From contig NZ_CP162102.1 in NCBI RefSeq assembly GCF_042466665.1, positions 3,658,001 to 3,722,000 on the forward strand: a DNA stretch of 64,000 nt, read 5' to 3'. The notes beneath the pieces are model-generated. The model was not told where the DNA came from, made no database searches, and saw only the letters and a list, made by a program, of their open reading frames with translations. Shown here piece after piece: positions 48,498-56,484 of the stretch. Position numbers and translations under genes: made by a program. Positions within the stretch are counted from its first letter, which is position 1. Each line of letters begins with the position of its first letter. The stretch is from Peterkaempfera podocarpi. GTDB taxonomy: Bacteria; Actinomycetota; Actinomycetes; Streptomycetales; Streptomycetaceae.

Positions 48498-49187
48498 TCA
48501 GCGGACCGCGGCGGCCTCGGCAGGACCCAGGCCCGCCCGCCGTGCCAGTGCCACCGCGGCCAGCGTGGAGTGCACGCCGAGCTTGCCCAGAACGTTCTGC
48601 ATATGGGTCCGCACGGTGTGCGGTGAGAGATAGAGCCGGTCGGCGGCCGCCTGCCTGCCCAGGCCCGCCACCATGCAGCGCAGTACCTGCTTCTCGCGCG
48701 GGGTGAGCGACTCGACGAGACGCTCGCTCTCGGTACGGTCCCGGCGGGCCGCGGTCAGTTCCCTGACGACTCCGGTGAGCAGCGCGGGCGGGAGGTGGGT
48801 CTCGTCCCGCAGTACGCCGCGCACCACCGTCAGCAGCCGGGTCAGCGAGCAGTCCTTGGCCACCCAGCCGCCCGCCCCGGCCTGCAGGGCGCGGACGGCC
48901 CGGCGTGGGTCGTCCTGGGCGGCCAGCACCACGAACCGAAGCCCTGGATGGGCTGCCCGGCATCGTGCGGCTGCGGCTATTCCGTCCGCGGTGTCGCCGA
49001 GATCGGCGTCGACCAGCAGCACCTGGTAGCCGCGGCCCTCGGCCGCGGCGCGGTCCAGTGCCCGCTCCGCCGCCGGCCCGCTCCAGGCCACGGCGACCTC
49101 GACATCTGGCTCTGCGGAGAGTGCCGCGGCCAACGCCTCGGCGAAGATACGGTGGTCGTCGACCACCAGGACACGGATCCGCCCCAC
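48498..49187 (-). CDS. NarL/LuxR-type response regulator
   Basis: The 229-residue regulator has a receiver with RVLVVDDHRIFAEALAAAL and phospho-acceptor Asp in LLVDADLGDTADG; the Thr position is Ala (VVLAAQDD) and the Lys is kept in GWVAKD. A LuxR helix-turn-helix follows (ESLTPREKQVLRCMVAGLGR; HTVRTHMQNVLGKLGV). GTG 49187 has GGGGGGA upstream; ATG 49217 is an alternative. No kinase is adjacent, so its partner is elsewhere. It may control the CapD-type gene that follows. Confidence 0.86.
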   Translation of the reverse strand: MGRIRVLVVDDHRIFAEALAAALSAEPDVEVAVAWSGPAAERALDRAAAEGRGYQVLLVDADLGDTADGIAAAARCRAAHPGLRFVVLAAQDDPRRAVRALQAGAGGWVAKDCSLTRLLTVVRGVLRDETHLPPALLTGVVRELTAARRDRTESERLVESLTPREKQVLRCMVAGLGRQAAADRLYLSPHTVRTHMQNVLGKLGVHSTLAAVALARRAGLGPAEAAAVR

Positions 49188-49530
49188 GGTTATCCCCCCA
49201 GACTCGGGGCCGGACATCCGCAGGCTGCCGAGCAGCCCTGTCCGCCCCCCGGCGCCGGCCCCCACCGGCACCGGGAATCAGCGTAGGGCACGACCCCCCC
49301 GTTGGTGGGGATTCTGTAAACATCTCCACCGGTCGCGCACGCACTATGGAGGACACCCAACTCCCGCCCCCGTAAAGGCGCTGGCCGCATCACCCACGGG
49401 TAGCACCGGGGCGCCAGGGCCTCGCGGGTACGGCCCCGGCCAACGGGGATGCGTGCACCCCCGGGGCCGGATACGGGAGCCGCCCAGCGGCGCGGGATGC
49501 GCGGGCAGCGCGGGATGCGGCCGCGAGGCG
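49188..49530. other. 343-base intergenic region
   Basis: The region lies between the regulator start and the galK 3' end, all on the minus strand. It includes a GC-rich direct repeat (GCGCGGGATGCGCGGGCA-type units) near 49488-49520. No gene or clear promoter is supported. Confidence 0.45.
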
Positions 49531-50718
49531 CTACGCCAGGCGGCGCGCCCCGTCACCCGGGACTGCGGTGAACGCCCGCGGGGCGCCGTAGCCGGCCGCC
49601 GCGAAGGCGTCCGCGACCGCCGCCGCGACCGGCTCGACCCCGTCGTGCGGAACCAGGGCCACCACGGAGCCGCCGAAGCCGCCACCGGTCATCCGGGCGC
49701 CCAGCGCACCCGCCTCCACGGCGGCCGCCACGGCCAGATCGGTCTCGGCGCAGGAGACCCGGAAGTCGTCCCGCAGCGAAGCGTGCCCGGCGGTGAGCAC
49801 CGGCCCGACCGCCCGCAGGTCGCCGGCCTCCAGCAGCCCGATCACCTGCTCCACCCGGGCGTCCTCGGTGACCACATGCCGTACCAGCGCCCGCAGCTCA
49901 CCGTCCGCCCCCAGCTGCTCCAGGCGGTCCAGGGCCGACTGGAGCTCCGCGTACGGCACATCGCGCAGCGCCCGCACCCCCAGCAGCTCGGCCGCCCGCT
50001 CGCATCCGGCCCGCCGCTGGGCGTAGGCGCCGTCGGCGAGGTCGTGCTTGACCCGGGTGTCGAGGACCAGCAGCCGCAGCCCCGCACCCGCGAGGTCCAG
50101 CGGGACCTGGCGCTGCGACAGGTCCCGGGTGTCGAGGAAGAGCGCACCGCCGGCCGCACAGCAGGTGGACGCCATCTGGTCCATCACCCCGCACGGCACC
50201 CCCACGAAGGCGTTCTCCGCCCGCTGGGCCAGCACCGCAAGCTGCGCGGCACCGAGCCCGAGCTGCCACAGGTCGTTGTACGCCACCGCCACCGCGCACT
50301 CCAGCGAGGCCGAGGAGGACAGCCCGGCGCCGGTGGGCACATCGCTGTCGATGTGCACATCGGCGCCACCCACCGGATGTCCGGCCTCACGGAGCGCCCA
50401 CACCACACCCGCCGGGTAGGCGGCCCAGCCCTGGACGCCCCCGGGGGTCAGCCCGGCCACATCCAGGGCGACCACCGCGCCGTCGCCCTGGGCGCTGTGC
50501 AGCCGCAGAACGCCGTCGTCGCGCCGGCGGACCGCCGCGACCGCCGCGTGCGGCAGGGCGACCGGCAGCACGAAGCCGTCGTTGTAGTCGGTGTGCTCAC
50601 CGATCAGATTGACCCGCCCGGGTGCGGCCCACAGGCCGTCCGGGTCGGCACCGTAGTGGGCGGTGAAGTCCTTGGCGGTTCGTTCGGCGTGTGTGGCGGC
50701 GGTGTCGGCGGTGGTCAC
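49531..50718 (-). CDS. galK: galactokinase
   Basis: The 395-residue GHMP kinase has the galactokinase signature GRVNLIGEHTDYNDG, ATP-binding loop DVPTGAGLSSSASLE and C-terminal MTGGGFGGSVVALVP. It phosphorylates galactose at C1 in the Leloir pathway. GTG 50718 overlaps the galE stop by GTGA and has GGAGGGG upstream. It is the last gene of galT-galE-galK. A longer in-frame extension to 51771 is only antisense-like sequence over galE. Confidence 0.95.
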   Translation of the reverse strand: MTTADTAATHAERTAKDFTAHYGADPDGLWAAPGRVNLIGEHTDYNDGFVLPVALPHAAVAAVRRRDDGVLRLHSAQGDGAVVALDVAGLTPGGVQGWAAYPAGVVWALREAGHPVGGADVHIDSDVPTGAGLSSSASLECAVAVAYNDLWQLGLGAAQLAVLAQRAENAFVGVPCGVMDQMASTCCAAGGALFLDTRDLSQRQVPLDLAGAGLRLLVLDTRVKHDLADGAYAQRRAGCERAAELLGVRALRDVPYAELQSALDRLEQLGADGELRALVRHVVTEDARVEQVIGLLEAGDLRAVGPVLTAGHASLRDDFRVSCAETDLAVAAAVEAGALGARMTGGGFGGSVVALVPHDGVEPVAAAVADAFAAAGYGAPRAFTAVPGDGARRLA

Positions 50719-51695
50719 GGTTGCTTCCCCTCCAGGGCGAGTGTGAACTTCCAGGCGTCGGCGACGATCCCGTCCAGGTCGGTGCGGCTGGGCCGCCACC
50801 CGAGGATGTTCCTGGCCCGCTCCGCCGAGGCGACCAGCACCGCGGGATCGCCGGGGCGGCGCTCCGCGGTGACGGCGGGGATCTCTTTGCCGGTGACCCG
50901 GCGGACGGCCTCGACGACCTCCTTCACGGAGAAGCCGTTGCCGTTGCCGAGGTTGCACACCAGGTGCTCCCCCGGGCGGGCCGCGTCCACCGCCAGCAGG
51001 TGGGCCTCTGCGAGGTCGGCGACATGGATGTAGTCCCGGATGCAGGTGCCGTCGGGCGTGGGGTAGTCGTCGCCGTAGACCGAGATGTGCGGTCGCCGGC
51101 CCTGCGCGACCTGGAGCACCAGCGGGATCAGGTGCGACTCGGGGTCGTGCCGCTCGCCGTAGCGGCCGTAGGCACCGGCCACGTTGAAGTAGCGCAGCGA
51201 CACGGCCGCCAGCCCGTGGGCGGCGCACTCCCCGGCGATCATGTGGTCCACGGCCAGCTTGGTGGCGCCGTAGGGGTTGGTGGGGGAGGTCCTGGCGGTC
51301 TCCTCGATCGGGACCTGCTCCGGCTCGCCGTAGGTCGCGGCGGTGCTGGAGAAGACCAGCCGGCCGACGCCCGCCTTGCGCATCGCGGACAGCAGCTCCA
51401 GCGACCCGGCGACGTTGTTGCGCCAGTACTTCTCCGGATCGGCGACCGACTCGCCGACCTGCGAGGAGGCGGCGAAGTGCAGCACGGCGTGGAAGGAGGA
51501 GTCCAGCACGTCCCCGGCGTCCTGGACCCGCCCGTGGACGAACTCGGCGCCCTCCGGGACGCCCGCCGCGAAGCCGGTGGAGAGGTCGTCCAGCACGGTC
51601 ACGGTGTGACCGGCCTCCAGCAGGTGCGCGGCGACCACGCTTCCGACATACCCCGCACCCCCGGTGACCAGGTACTTCCGTGTCGGCTGAGTCAT
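50715..51695 (-). CDS. galE: UDP-glucose 4-epimerase
   Basis: The 326-residue SDR has YLVTGGAGYVGSVVAAHLL, VFSSTAATYGEPEQVP and catalytic NPYGATKLAVDHM, with the C-terminal RPGDPAVLVASAERARNILG typical of GalE. It interconverts UDP-galactose and UDP-glucose. Four-base overlaps at both ends couple it to galT and galK. Confidence 0.95.
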   Translation of the reverse strand: MTQPTRKYLVTGGAGYVGSVVAAHLLEAGHTVTVLDDLSTGFAAGVPEGAEFVHGRVQDAGDVLDSSFHAVLHFAASSQVGESVADPEKYWRNNVAGSLELLSAMRKAGVGRLVFSSTAATYGEPEQVPIEETARTSPTNPYGATKLAVDHMIAGECAAHGLAAVSLRYFNVAGAYGRYGERHDPESHLIPLVLQVAQGRRPHISVYGDDYPTPDGTCIRDYIHVADLAEAHLLAVDAARPGEHLVCNLGNGNGFSVKEVVEAVRRVTGKEIPAVTAERRPGDPAVLVASAERARNILGWRPSRTDLDGIVADAWKFTLALEGKQP

Positions 51696-52825
51696 GGTGC
51701 GACCTCCCGCAGGCGCTGCGCCGCCCGCTCGGGCGACACGTCGTTGATGAACACGTCCATACCGGACTCACTGCCGGCCAGGTACTTGAGCTTGCCCACC
51801 GTACGCCGGATCGTGAACAGCTCCAGGTGCAGGGCCAGCTCGCTGTCCGCGCGTCCGGCCGGCGCCTGGTGCCAGGCCGCGATGTACGGCGTGGGCGAGG
51901 TCTGCACAGTCTGCCCCTCCTCCAGGAAGAGCCGGTCGAAGCGCCGCAGCAGGTCCAGGTAGATCGCGGGGAACTCGGCCCGCTCGGCCTCGTTCAGGGC
52001 GGTGAGGTCGGGCACCCTGCGGTGCGGGTAGAGGTGCACCTCGTAGGGCCAGTGGGCGGCGTAGGGCACAAACGCCGTCCAGTGGCTGCCCGCGATCACC
52101 ACCCGCTCGGGGGTGGCCCGTTCGGCGGCGAGCAGGTCCTCGAAGAGGTTGCGTCCGGTGCGGGTGCGATGGGCTGCCGCGGTGGTCAGCATCCGCGCGG
52201 TGCGCGGGGTGGTGAAGGGGTAGGCGTAGATCTGGCCGTGCGGATGGCCGAGGGTGACGCCGATCTCCGCGCCGCGGTTCTCGAAGCAGAAGACCTGCTC
52301 CACCCCCGGCATGGCGGAGAGCTCCGCGGTGCGGTCGGTCCAGGTGTCGAGGACCAGGCGGGCCCGCTCCTCCGTCAGATCGGCGAAGGCGTGGTCGTGC
52401 TCCGGGGTGAAGCAGACCACCTCGCAGCGGCCGACGCCGGGCCGCCCCCGGTGCGGCAGCGGGCCTTCGGTGCGTCCGCTGCCGGTGCCGTCGTCCCCCT
52501 CGTAGTGCGCGGCGGCGTCGAAGGCCAGGGACGGGAAGCGGTTCTCGAAGACGGCCACCTGATAGTCGGCCGCGGGGATCTCGCTCTGCCGGCCGTCGCG
52601 GGAGGGGCAGAGCGGGCACTCGTCGGCGGGCGGGTGGTAGATCCGGCCCTGCCGGTGGGCGGCGATGGCGACCCACTCGTCCAGGACGGGGTCGTGGCGG
52701 ATCTCGGAGAGGCTGGAGGTGGGCTCCAGGGGCCGGGGGTCGGCCGTGTCGCGTACGACGGTGTCGTCGGCGTCGTAGTAGATCAGCTCGCGTCCGTCAG
52801 CCAGCTTGGTCGTCGTCTTCTTCAA
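51692..52825 (-). CDS. galT: galactose-1-phosphate uridylyltransferase
   Basis: The 377-residue enzyme has zinc-site DECPLCPSR, active-site GVTLGHPHGQIYAYPF with the nucleophilic His of HPH, and LHLELFTIRR. It exchanges UMP between UDP-glucose and galactose-1-phosphate. A TTG at 52825 gives the conserved start KKTTTKLADGRELIYYD and has GAGAGGTGG 5 bases upstream; GTG 52834 is the alternative and would lie directly against that site. It is first in the operon. Confidence 0.93.
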   Translation of the reverse strand: MKKTTTKLADGRELIYYDADDTVVRDTADPRPLEPTSSLSEIRHDPVLDEWVAIAAHRQGRIYHPPADECPLCPSRDGRQSEIPAADYQVAVFENRFPSLAFDAAAHYEGDDGTGSGRTEGPLPHRGRPGVGRCEVVCFTPEHDHAFADLTEERARLVLDTWTDRTAELSAMPGVEQVFCFENRGAEIGVTLGHPHGQIYAYPFTTPRTARMLTTAAAHRTRTGRNLFEDLLAAERATPERVVIAGSHWTAFVPYAAHWPYEVHLYPHRRVPDLTALNEAERAEFPAIYLDLLRRFDRLFLEEGQTVQTSPTPYIAAWHQAPAGRADSELALHLELFTIRRTVGKLKYLAGSESGMDVFINDVSPERAAQRLREVAP

Positions 52826-52859
52826 AGCCGCCACCTCTCACGACACCCCGATCACAAAC

Positions 52860-52888
52860 ATAATCAAACACAAGGCATCATCAGTCAA
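52860..52888 (-). promoter_or_regulatory. gal operon promoter and hexamer-rich operator region
   Basis: On the minus strand TTGACT (52888-52883) and GATTAT (52865-52860) are separated by 17 bases. The spacer and start region contain the direct repeats TGTTTGATTA and TGTTTGTGAT, resembling the TGTGAT-type hexamers known at the Streptomyces galP1 operator. The leader would be only about 25-30 bases. This AT-rich island stands out in the window. Confidence 0.65.
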
Positions 52889-53295
52889 CAGCGCGCAGGT
52901 CGTTGAGGGCAGGGTGGGCATGGCCGATTCCGGCACCCCGGTGGATCACAGGTCCACGGGGGGACGGCCCGAGGCAACAGGAACACACAGCAGATCCCGG
53001 GCGGGCCGCCCGCGGCAGGTCCCCGGGCAGGCCGCCCACGGCGGGAACCTGGGCGGTGGGGCGGGTGGCGGGCGGCAGCTGCCGGGCGTCGGGGGTCGAG
53101 GATCAGGGGTCGGGCAGCCAGGGCCGGCCGTCGGCCACCAGGCGGCGGGGGACGGACGTTGACGGCCGCCGTGCGCCGGGGCCGCGCTCAGTCGCCGGGG
53201 CCGCGCTCAGTCGTTGGGGCCGCGCTCAGTCGTTGGGGTCGGACAACGGCCGCCGGGAGTCGAGAGACGGAGGTCGGTGTCGCCGCCGACCCGGC
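52889..53295. other. 407-base intergenic region upstream of galT
   Basis: No gene is supported between the gal promoter and the 3' end of the regulator at 53296. It contains GC-rich repeats, including the 19-bp tandem array listed separately and the palindrome CGGGCGG-G-CCGCCCG near 52996. Confidence 0.45.
53176..53239. repeat. 19-bp non-coding tandem repeat, 3.3 copies
   Basis: Units GCCGGGGCCGCGCTCAGTC, the same again, and GTTGGGGCCGCGCTCAGTC are followed by a partial GTTGGGG. They lie in the intergenic region between the gal operon and the degenerate-receiver regulator gene. Confidence 0.8.
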
Positions 53296-53973
53296 CTACG
53301 GCTGCGACCCGCCCGCCACCCGCAGCAGCAGTCCGGTGCGGGACGCCACCGCAGCCGCCTCAAGCCGGGTCCTTACGCCCAGCTTCACCAGGACCCGCTG
53401 CACATGGGTGCGCGCGGTACTGGGCGCTATGCCCATCCCCGCCGCGATGGCCCCGGTGTCCTCACCGTCCGCGATCCGGACCAGCACCTGCACCTCACGG
53501 CGGGTCAGCACCCGCAGCAACCGAAGCACCTCGTCGTCCGGCTCCGGAACCGGCTCCAGCATCCGCTCGAACGCGGCCTGCATCACCTCCGGCGACATCG
53601 CCACCTCCCCCGCACGCACCCGAAGCAGCCCCCGCTCCACCACCTCGATGCGCTCGTCGCTGCGGACGAAGCCCGCCGCCCCGGCCGCACACGCCGCGGC
53701 GACCCCCCGCGGATCCGCGACCGGCCCCACCACCAGCACCGGCACCTCCGGCCGCTCCCGCCGGATCCGCCGCACCGGATCGAACGCCCCCTGCCCCGCC
53801 GGTCCCGCCACCCCCAGCAGACACACCTCCGGCCGGCGATGGATCACCAGCTCCGCCGCCACACCCGACGGCGCCCCCACCGCCAGCACCCGGTGCCCGC
53901 GCAGCTGCAGCGCCGCCGCCAGCGCCTCGGCCAGCAGCCGGTGGTCGTCGACCACCACAAGCCGCACACCCAT
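53296..53973 (-). CDS. LuxR-type regulator with degenerate receiver domain
   Basis: The 225-residue protein keeps the NarL layout: N-terminal receiver starting LVVVDDHRLLAEALAAAL and C-terminal LuxR HTH (LTRREVQVLVRIADGEDTGA; STARTHVQRVLVKLGVRTRL). The receiver's conserved residues are lost: the phospho-acceptor Asp is Gly (CLLGVAGPAG), the Thr is Gly (VLVVGPVAD) and the Lys is Ser (GFVRSDE). It therefore is unlikely to be controlled by phosphorylation. It is similar in sequence to the regulator at 48498. ATG 53973 has GGAGG 6 bases upstream. No kinase is adjacent. Confidence 0.86.
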   Translation of the reverse strand: MGVRLVVVDDHRLLAEALAAALQLRGHRVLAVGAPSGVAAELVIHRRPEVCLLGVAGPAGQGAFDPVRRIRRERPEVPVLVVGPVADPRGVAAACAAGAAGFVRSDERIEVVERGLLRVRAGEVAMSPEVMQAAFERMLEPVPEPDDEVLRLLRVLTRREVQVLVRIADGEDTGAIAAGMGIAPSTARTHVQRVLVKLGVRTRLEAAAVASRTGLLLRVAGGSQP

Positions 53974-54160
53974 GGCACTCCTCCCCCTTCGCGGACCCCA
54001 CCCCCGGGGGCGTGACGCGTACCCCCACGCGCCCCCTGACTGACGCCCCATCACATCGCATTCCGCACGAGGCCGCCAGCGCCGCTCACGCTCTGTGCCG
54101 AACCCCACACACCCCGCACCCGACCGTCCGCCGACCGGCCGAAGCGGCCATGCTGTCCCC

Positions 54161-54820
54161 ATGCAGCAACCCGCCCACCCCGCCAGCGACACCCTCGACG
54201 GCCTGCTCACCGACGCCCTGCGGCTGCCCGGCCCCCGCGCCCTCCTCGGCCTCGCCGGACCGCCCGGCGCCGGCAAGTCCGTGCTCGCCCGCGCCCTCGT
54301 CGCAGCGGCCTGCGAACGGCTCGGCGACGGAGCCGCCGCCTACGTCCCGCTGGACGGCTTCCACCTCTCCAACACCCAGCTCGACCGCCTGGGCCTCACC
54401 GACCGCAAGGGTTCACCCCCGAGCTTCGACGCCCATGGCTATGCCGCACTCCTGGACCGCATCACCGGCACACCGGCGCACGACATCTACACACCCGATT
54501 ACGACCGCACCCTCCATGAACCGGTCGCCGCCCGCCACACCGTCCGCCCGCACTGCCGTCTGGTCGTCACCGAGGGCAACTACCTCGCCCTGGACGCCCC
54601 CGGCTGGCGCGACGCCAGGGCCCGGCTGCACGCGCTCTGGTACGTCGAAGCCCCGGACGAGCTGCGCGAGGACCGACTGAGGCGGCGCCACCTCGGCAAC
54701 GGCTCCTCCCCCGAACGCACCGCCGCCCGCATCGCGGGCAACGACCACCCCAACGGAGAGGCCGTCAAAGCCGCCCGGACGCGCTGCGACCGCACCGTAC
54801 AGGCCCCGCCGCTTCCCTGA
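54161..54820 (+). CDS. P-loop nucleoside/nucleotide kinase-like protein
   Basis: The 219-residue protein has Walker A GLAGPPGAGKSVLARALV, the PRK/uridine-kinase-type motif YVPLDGFHLSNTQLDRLG, DIYTPDYDRTLHEP and a lid-like basic region RLRRRHLGNGSSPE. It belongs to the phosphoribulokinase/uridine kinase/pantothenate kinase group; the substrate is not predictable. ATG 54161 is used. It is monocistronic and convergent with tRNA-Thr across a hairpin. Confidence 0.85.
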   Translation: MQQPAHPASDTLDGLLTDALRLPGPRALLGLAGPPGAGKSVLARALVAAACERLGDGAAAYVPLDGFHLSNTQLDRLGLTDRKGSPPSFDAHGYAALLDRITGTPAHDIYTPDYDRTLHEPVAARHTVRPHCRLVVTEGNYLALDAPGWRDARARLHALWYVEAPDELREDRLRRRHLGNGSSPERTAARIAGNDHPNGEAVKAARTRCDRTVQAPPLP

Positions 54821-54836
54821 GAACGCCGAAGGCCCC

Positions 54837-54859
54837 CGCCGTGACGGCGGAGGCCTTCG
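54837..54859. terminator. bidirectional terminator
   Basis: CGAAGGCC and GGCCTTCG enclose CCGCCG/CGGCGG with one C-A mismatch and a TGA loop. It lies between the P-loop kinase gene and tRNA-Thr. Confidence 0.78.
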
Positions 54860-54868
54860 TCCTCACAG

Positions 54869-54941
54869 AGCCCCAATACGGAATCGAACCGTAGACCTTC
54901 TCCTTACCATGGAGACGCTCTGCCGACTGAGCTATTGGGGC
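54869..54941 (-). tRNA. tRNA-Thr (anticodon GGU)
   Basis: The minus strand folds as a cloverleaf: acceptor GCCCCAA/TTGGGGC, D arm with AGCTCAGTCGGCAGAGC, anticodon stem TCTCC/GGAGA with loop ATGGTAA giving GGT, and T arm ACGGTTCGAATCCGT. CCA is not encoded; 73 bases. Confidence 0.93.
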
Positions 54942-55005
54942 GAGCGAGGAAGACATTACATGGTCATCGGCGCGAACACGAAATCGACGCCGCGACGACC
55001 ATCCA

Positions 55006-56403
55006 CTACTGCGGCGGACCGAAGCTGCCACCCGGCGGCGGGGCCTGGTACGGCGGCTGCGGCGCCCCGTACTGACCACCGTGCTGACCGCTGTACTGGC
55101 CGCCGCCGAACCCGCCCGAGGGCGGGTTGCTGCCGCCTCCACCGCCACCGCCACCACGGCCCCGGCGCACCAGCACGACCACCACGATCGCCGCGACGAC
55201 CAGCACCGCGGCACCGATCCCGATCCACATCCCGGCCCCGCTGCCGCCGTCGTCCGACGAGGCCGCCGGAGCGGGCGTGGGGGCCGCCGACGAGGACGGC
55301 GTCGCGGCATCCCCGGGCGCCTGCGAAGCGTCCGCCGTGGACGGCGAGGCCGCCGGGGCGGAGGAGCCCGGTGCCGCCGACTTGTCGGACGCCGCCAGCG
55401 GATCCACACCGGCCGGCCCGGGGTCACCCGGAGTCGTCAGCGCGACCCGGGGTCGCACCACGCCGTAGCCGAGGAAGTCGCTGTGCCCGCTGCCGTCCTT
55501 GCCCGCGGTGTTGACCAGCACCCGCAGCACCTGGTTGGCGGTCCAGGACGGGTGCTGGGCCCACACCAGCGCAGCCGACGCGGAGACCAGGGCGGCGGAG
55601 TCACTGGTTCCCTGTCCCTTGCAGTAACCCGAGGCGCTGACGCAGGGCCTGGCGATGTCCACACCCGGGGCCGCCAGGTCAACCTGAGGCCCTCTCTCGG
55701 AGAAGGCAGCGACCTGACCGTTGCGGTCGACGGCGCCGACGCCCACAACCCCGCTCAGGGCTGCCGGGTATTCGACGAGGTTCCCCTGCTCGGCCTCGTT
55801 ACCTGTGGCTGCGACAACCAGCTTGCCCTTGCTCCGTGCGTAGTCCACGGCCTGCTGAAGCTCGGGGCTGGTCCGGGTGCTGCCCTGGGAGATGTTGATG
55901 ATCTTTGCATCGCTGTCGGCAGCGAAACGAATGGCTGCGGGGAGTTCCTTGAGGAACTCCGAGAGATTGGAGGCCTCGTTGCCGGTGATCGCGCCAATGC
56001 GAATCGGCAGGATCTTCGCGCCGGGTGCCAACCCCACAGCGCCCTTGCCGCCCAGCCCCTTGCCCGTACCGGCGATGACACCGGCCATACCGGTTCCGTG
56101 GCCGTCGGCATCCGCTGTCGCACCGCCGCCGAGCTTGGAGAAGTCCCGCCCGGGCAGCACCTGGCCCGCAAGGTCAGGGTGATTCGCCCTGACCCCCGTG
56201 TCAATCACGGCGACGGTCACACCTCTGCCTGTCGATGTCTGCCACATCTGTGCGGCTTTCATCGCGTCCAGGTACCACTCCTGGGACCTGACATCCAGGG
56301 AAGCCGCCGAGGCCGGTGTCAGTGCGCCGCCGAGCAGGAAGACGCCCACTGACGCCAACGCAGCCGTGATGCGGCGTCGCATCCTCGCGCCCGACTGAAG
56401 CAT
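55006..56403 (-). CDS. mycP: mycosin-type (S8) serine protease of type VII secretion
   Basis: The 465-residue protein has a signal peptide (GVFLLGGALTPASA), a subtilase domain with Asp in TVAVIDTGVRANHPDL, His in DGHGTGMAGVIAGTG and Ser in GQGTSDSAALVSASAALVWA. A Pro/Ala/Ser linker, a C-terminal membrane helix (GMWIGIGAAVLVVAAIVVVV) and a Gly/Gln/Pro-rich cytoplasmic tail follow. This is the mycosin layout associated with ESX/type VII systems. ATG 56403 has GAGGAG upstream. It follows two WXG-type genes and is separated from them by a terminator. Confidence 0.9.
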   Translation of the reverse strand: MLQSGARMRRRITAALASVGVFLLGGALTPASAASLDVRSQEWYLDAMKAAQMWQTSTGRGVTVAVIDTGVRANHPDLAGQVLPGRDFSKLGGGATADADGHGTGMAGVIAGTGKGLGGKGAVGLAPGAKILPIRIGAITGNEASNLSEFLKELPAAIRFAADSDAKIINISQGSTRTSPELQQAVDYARSKGKLVVAATGNEAEQGNLVEYPAALSGVVGVGAVDRNGQVAAFSERGPQVDLAAPGVDIARPCVSASGYCKGQGTSDSAALVSASAALVWAQHPSWTANQVLRVLVNTAGKDGSGHSDFLGYGVVRPRVALTTPGDPGPAGVDPLAASDKSAAPGSSAPAASPSTADASQAPGDAATPSSSAAPTPAPAASSDDGGSGAGMWIGIGAAVLVVAAIVVVVLVRRGRGGGGGGGGSNPPSGGFGGGQYSGQHGGQYGAPQPPYQAPPPGGSFGPPQ

Positions 56404-56436
56404 TGCTCTCTCCTCTTGGGGCTGGTGACTCAGACG

Positions 56437-56471
56437 ACTGCCCGGCCCCGAAGAGATCCGGGCCGGGCAGT
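56437..56471 (-). terminator. terminator between the WXG-like gene and the mycosin gene
   Basis: ACTGCCCGGCCC and GGGCCGGGCAGT form a perfect 12-bp stem, 14 bases after the stop at 56485. Confidence 0.82.
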
Positions 56472-56484
56472 CTTCTCCGGGTTG

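Noticed and set aside
48454..49356. In-frame N-terminal extension of the CapD-type gene
   Set aside because: It lies over the response regulator on the same strand, is Arg/Gly-rich and contains no membrane helices; ATG 48453 has a good ribosome binding site.
50719..51771. In-frame N-terminal extension of galK across galE
   Set aside because: It is a shadow of galE in another frame; GTG 50718 overlaps the galE stop and precedes the conserved galactokinase start.
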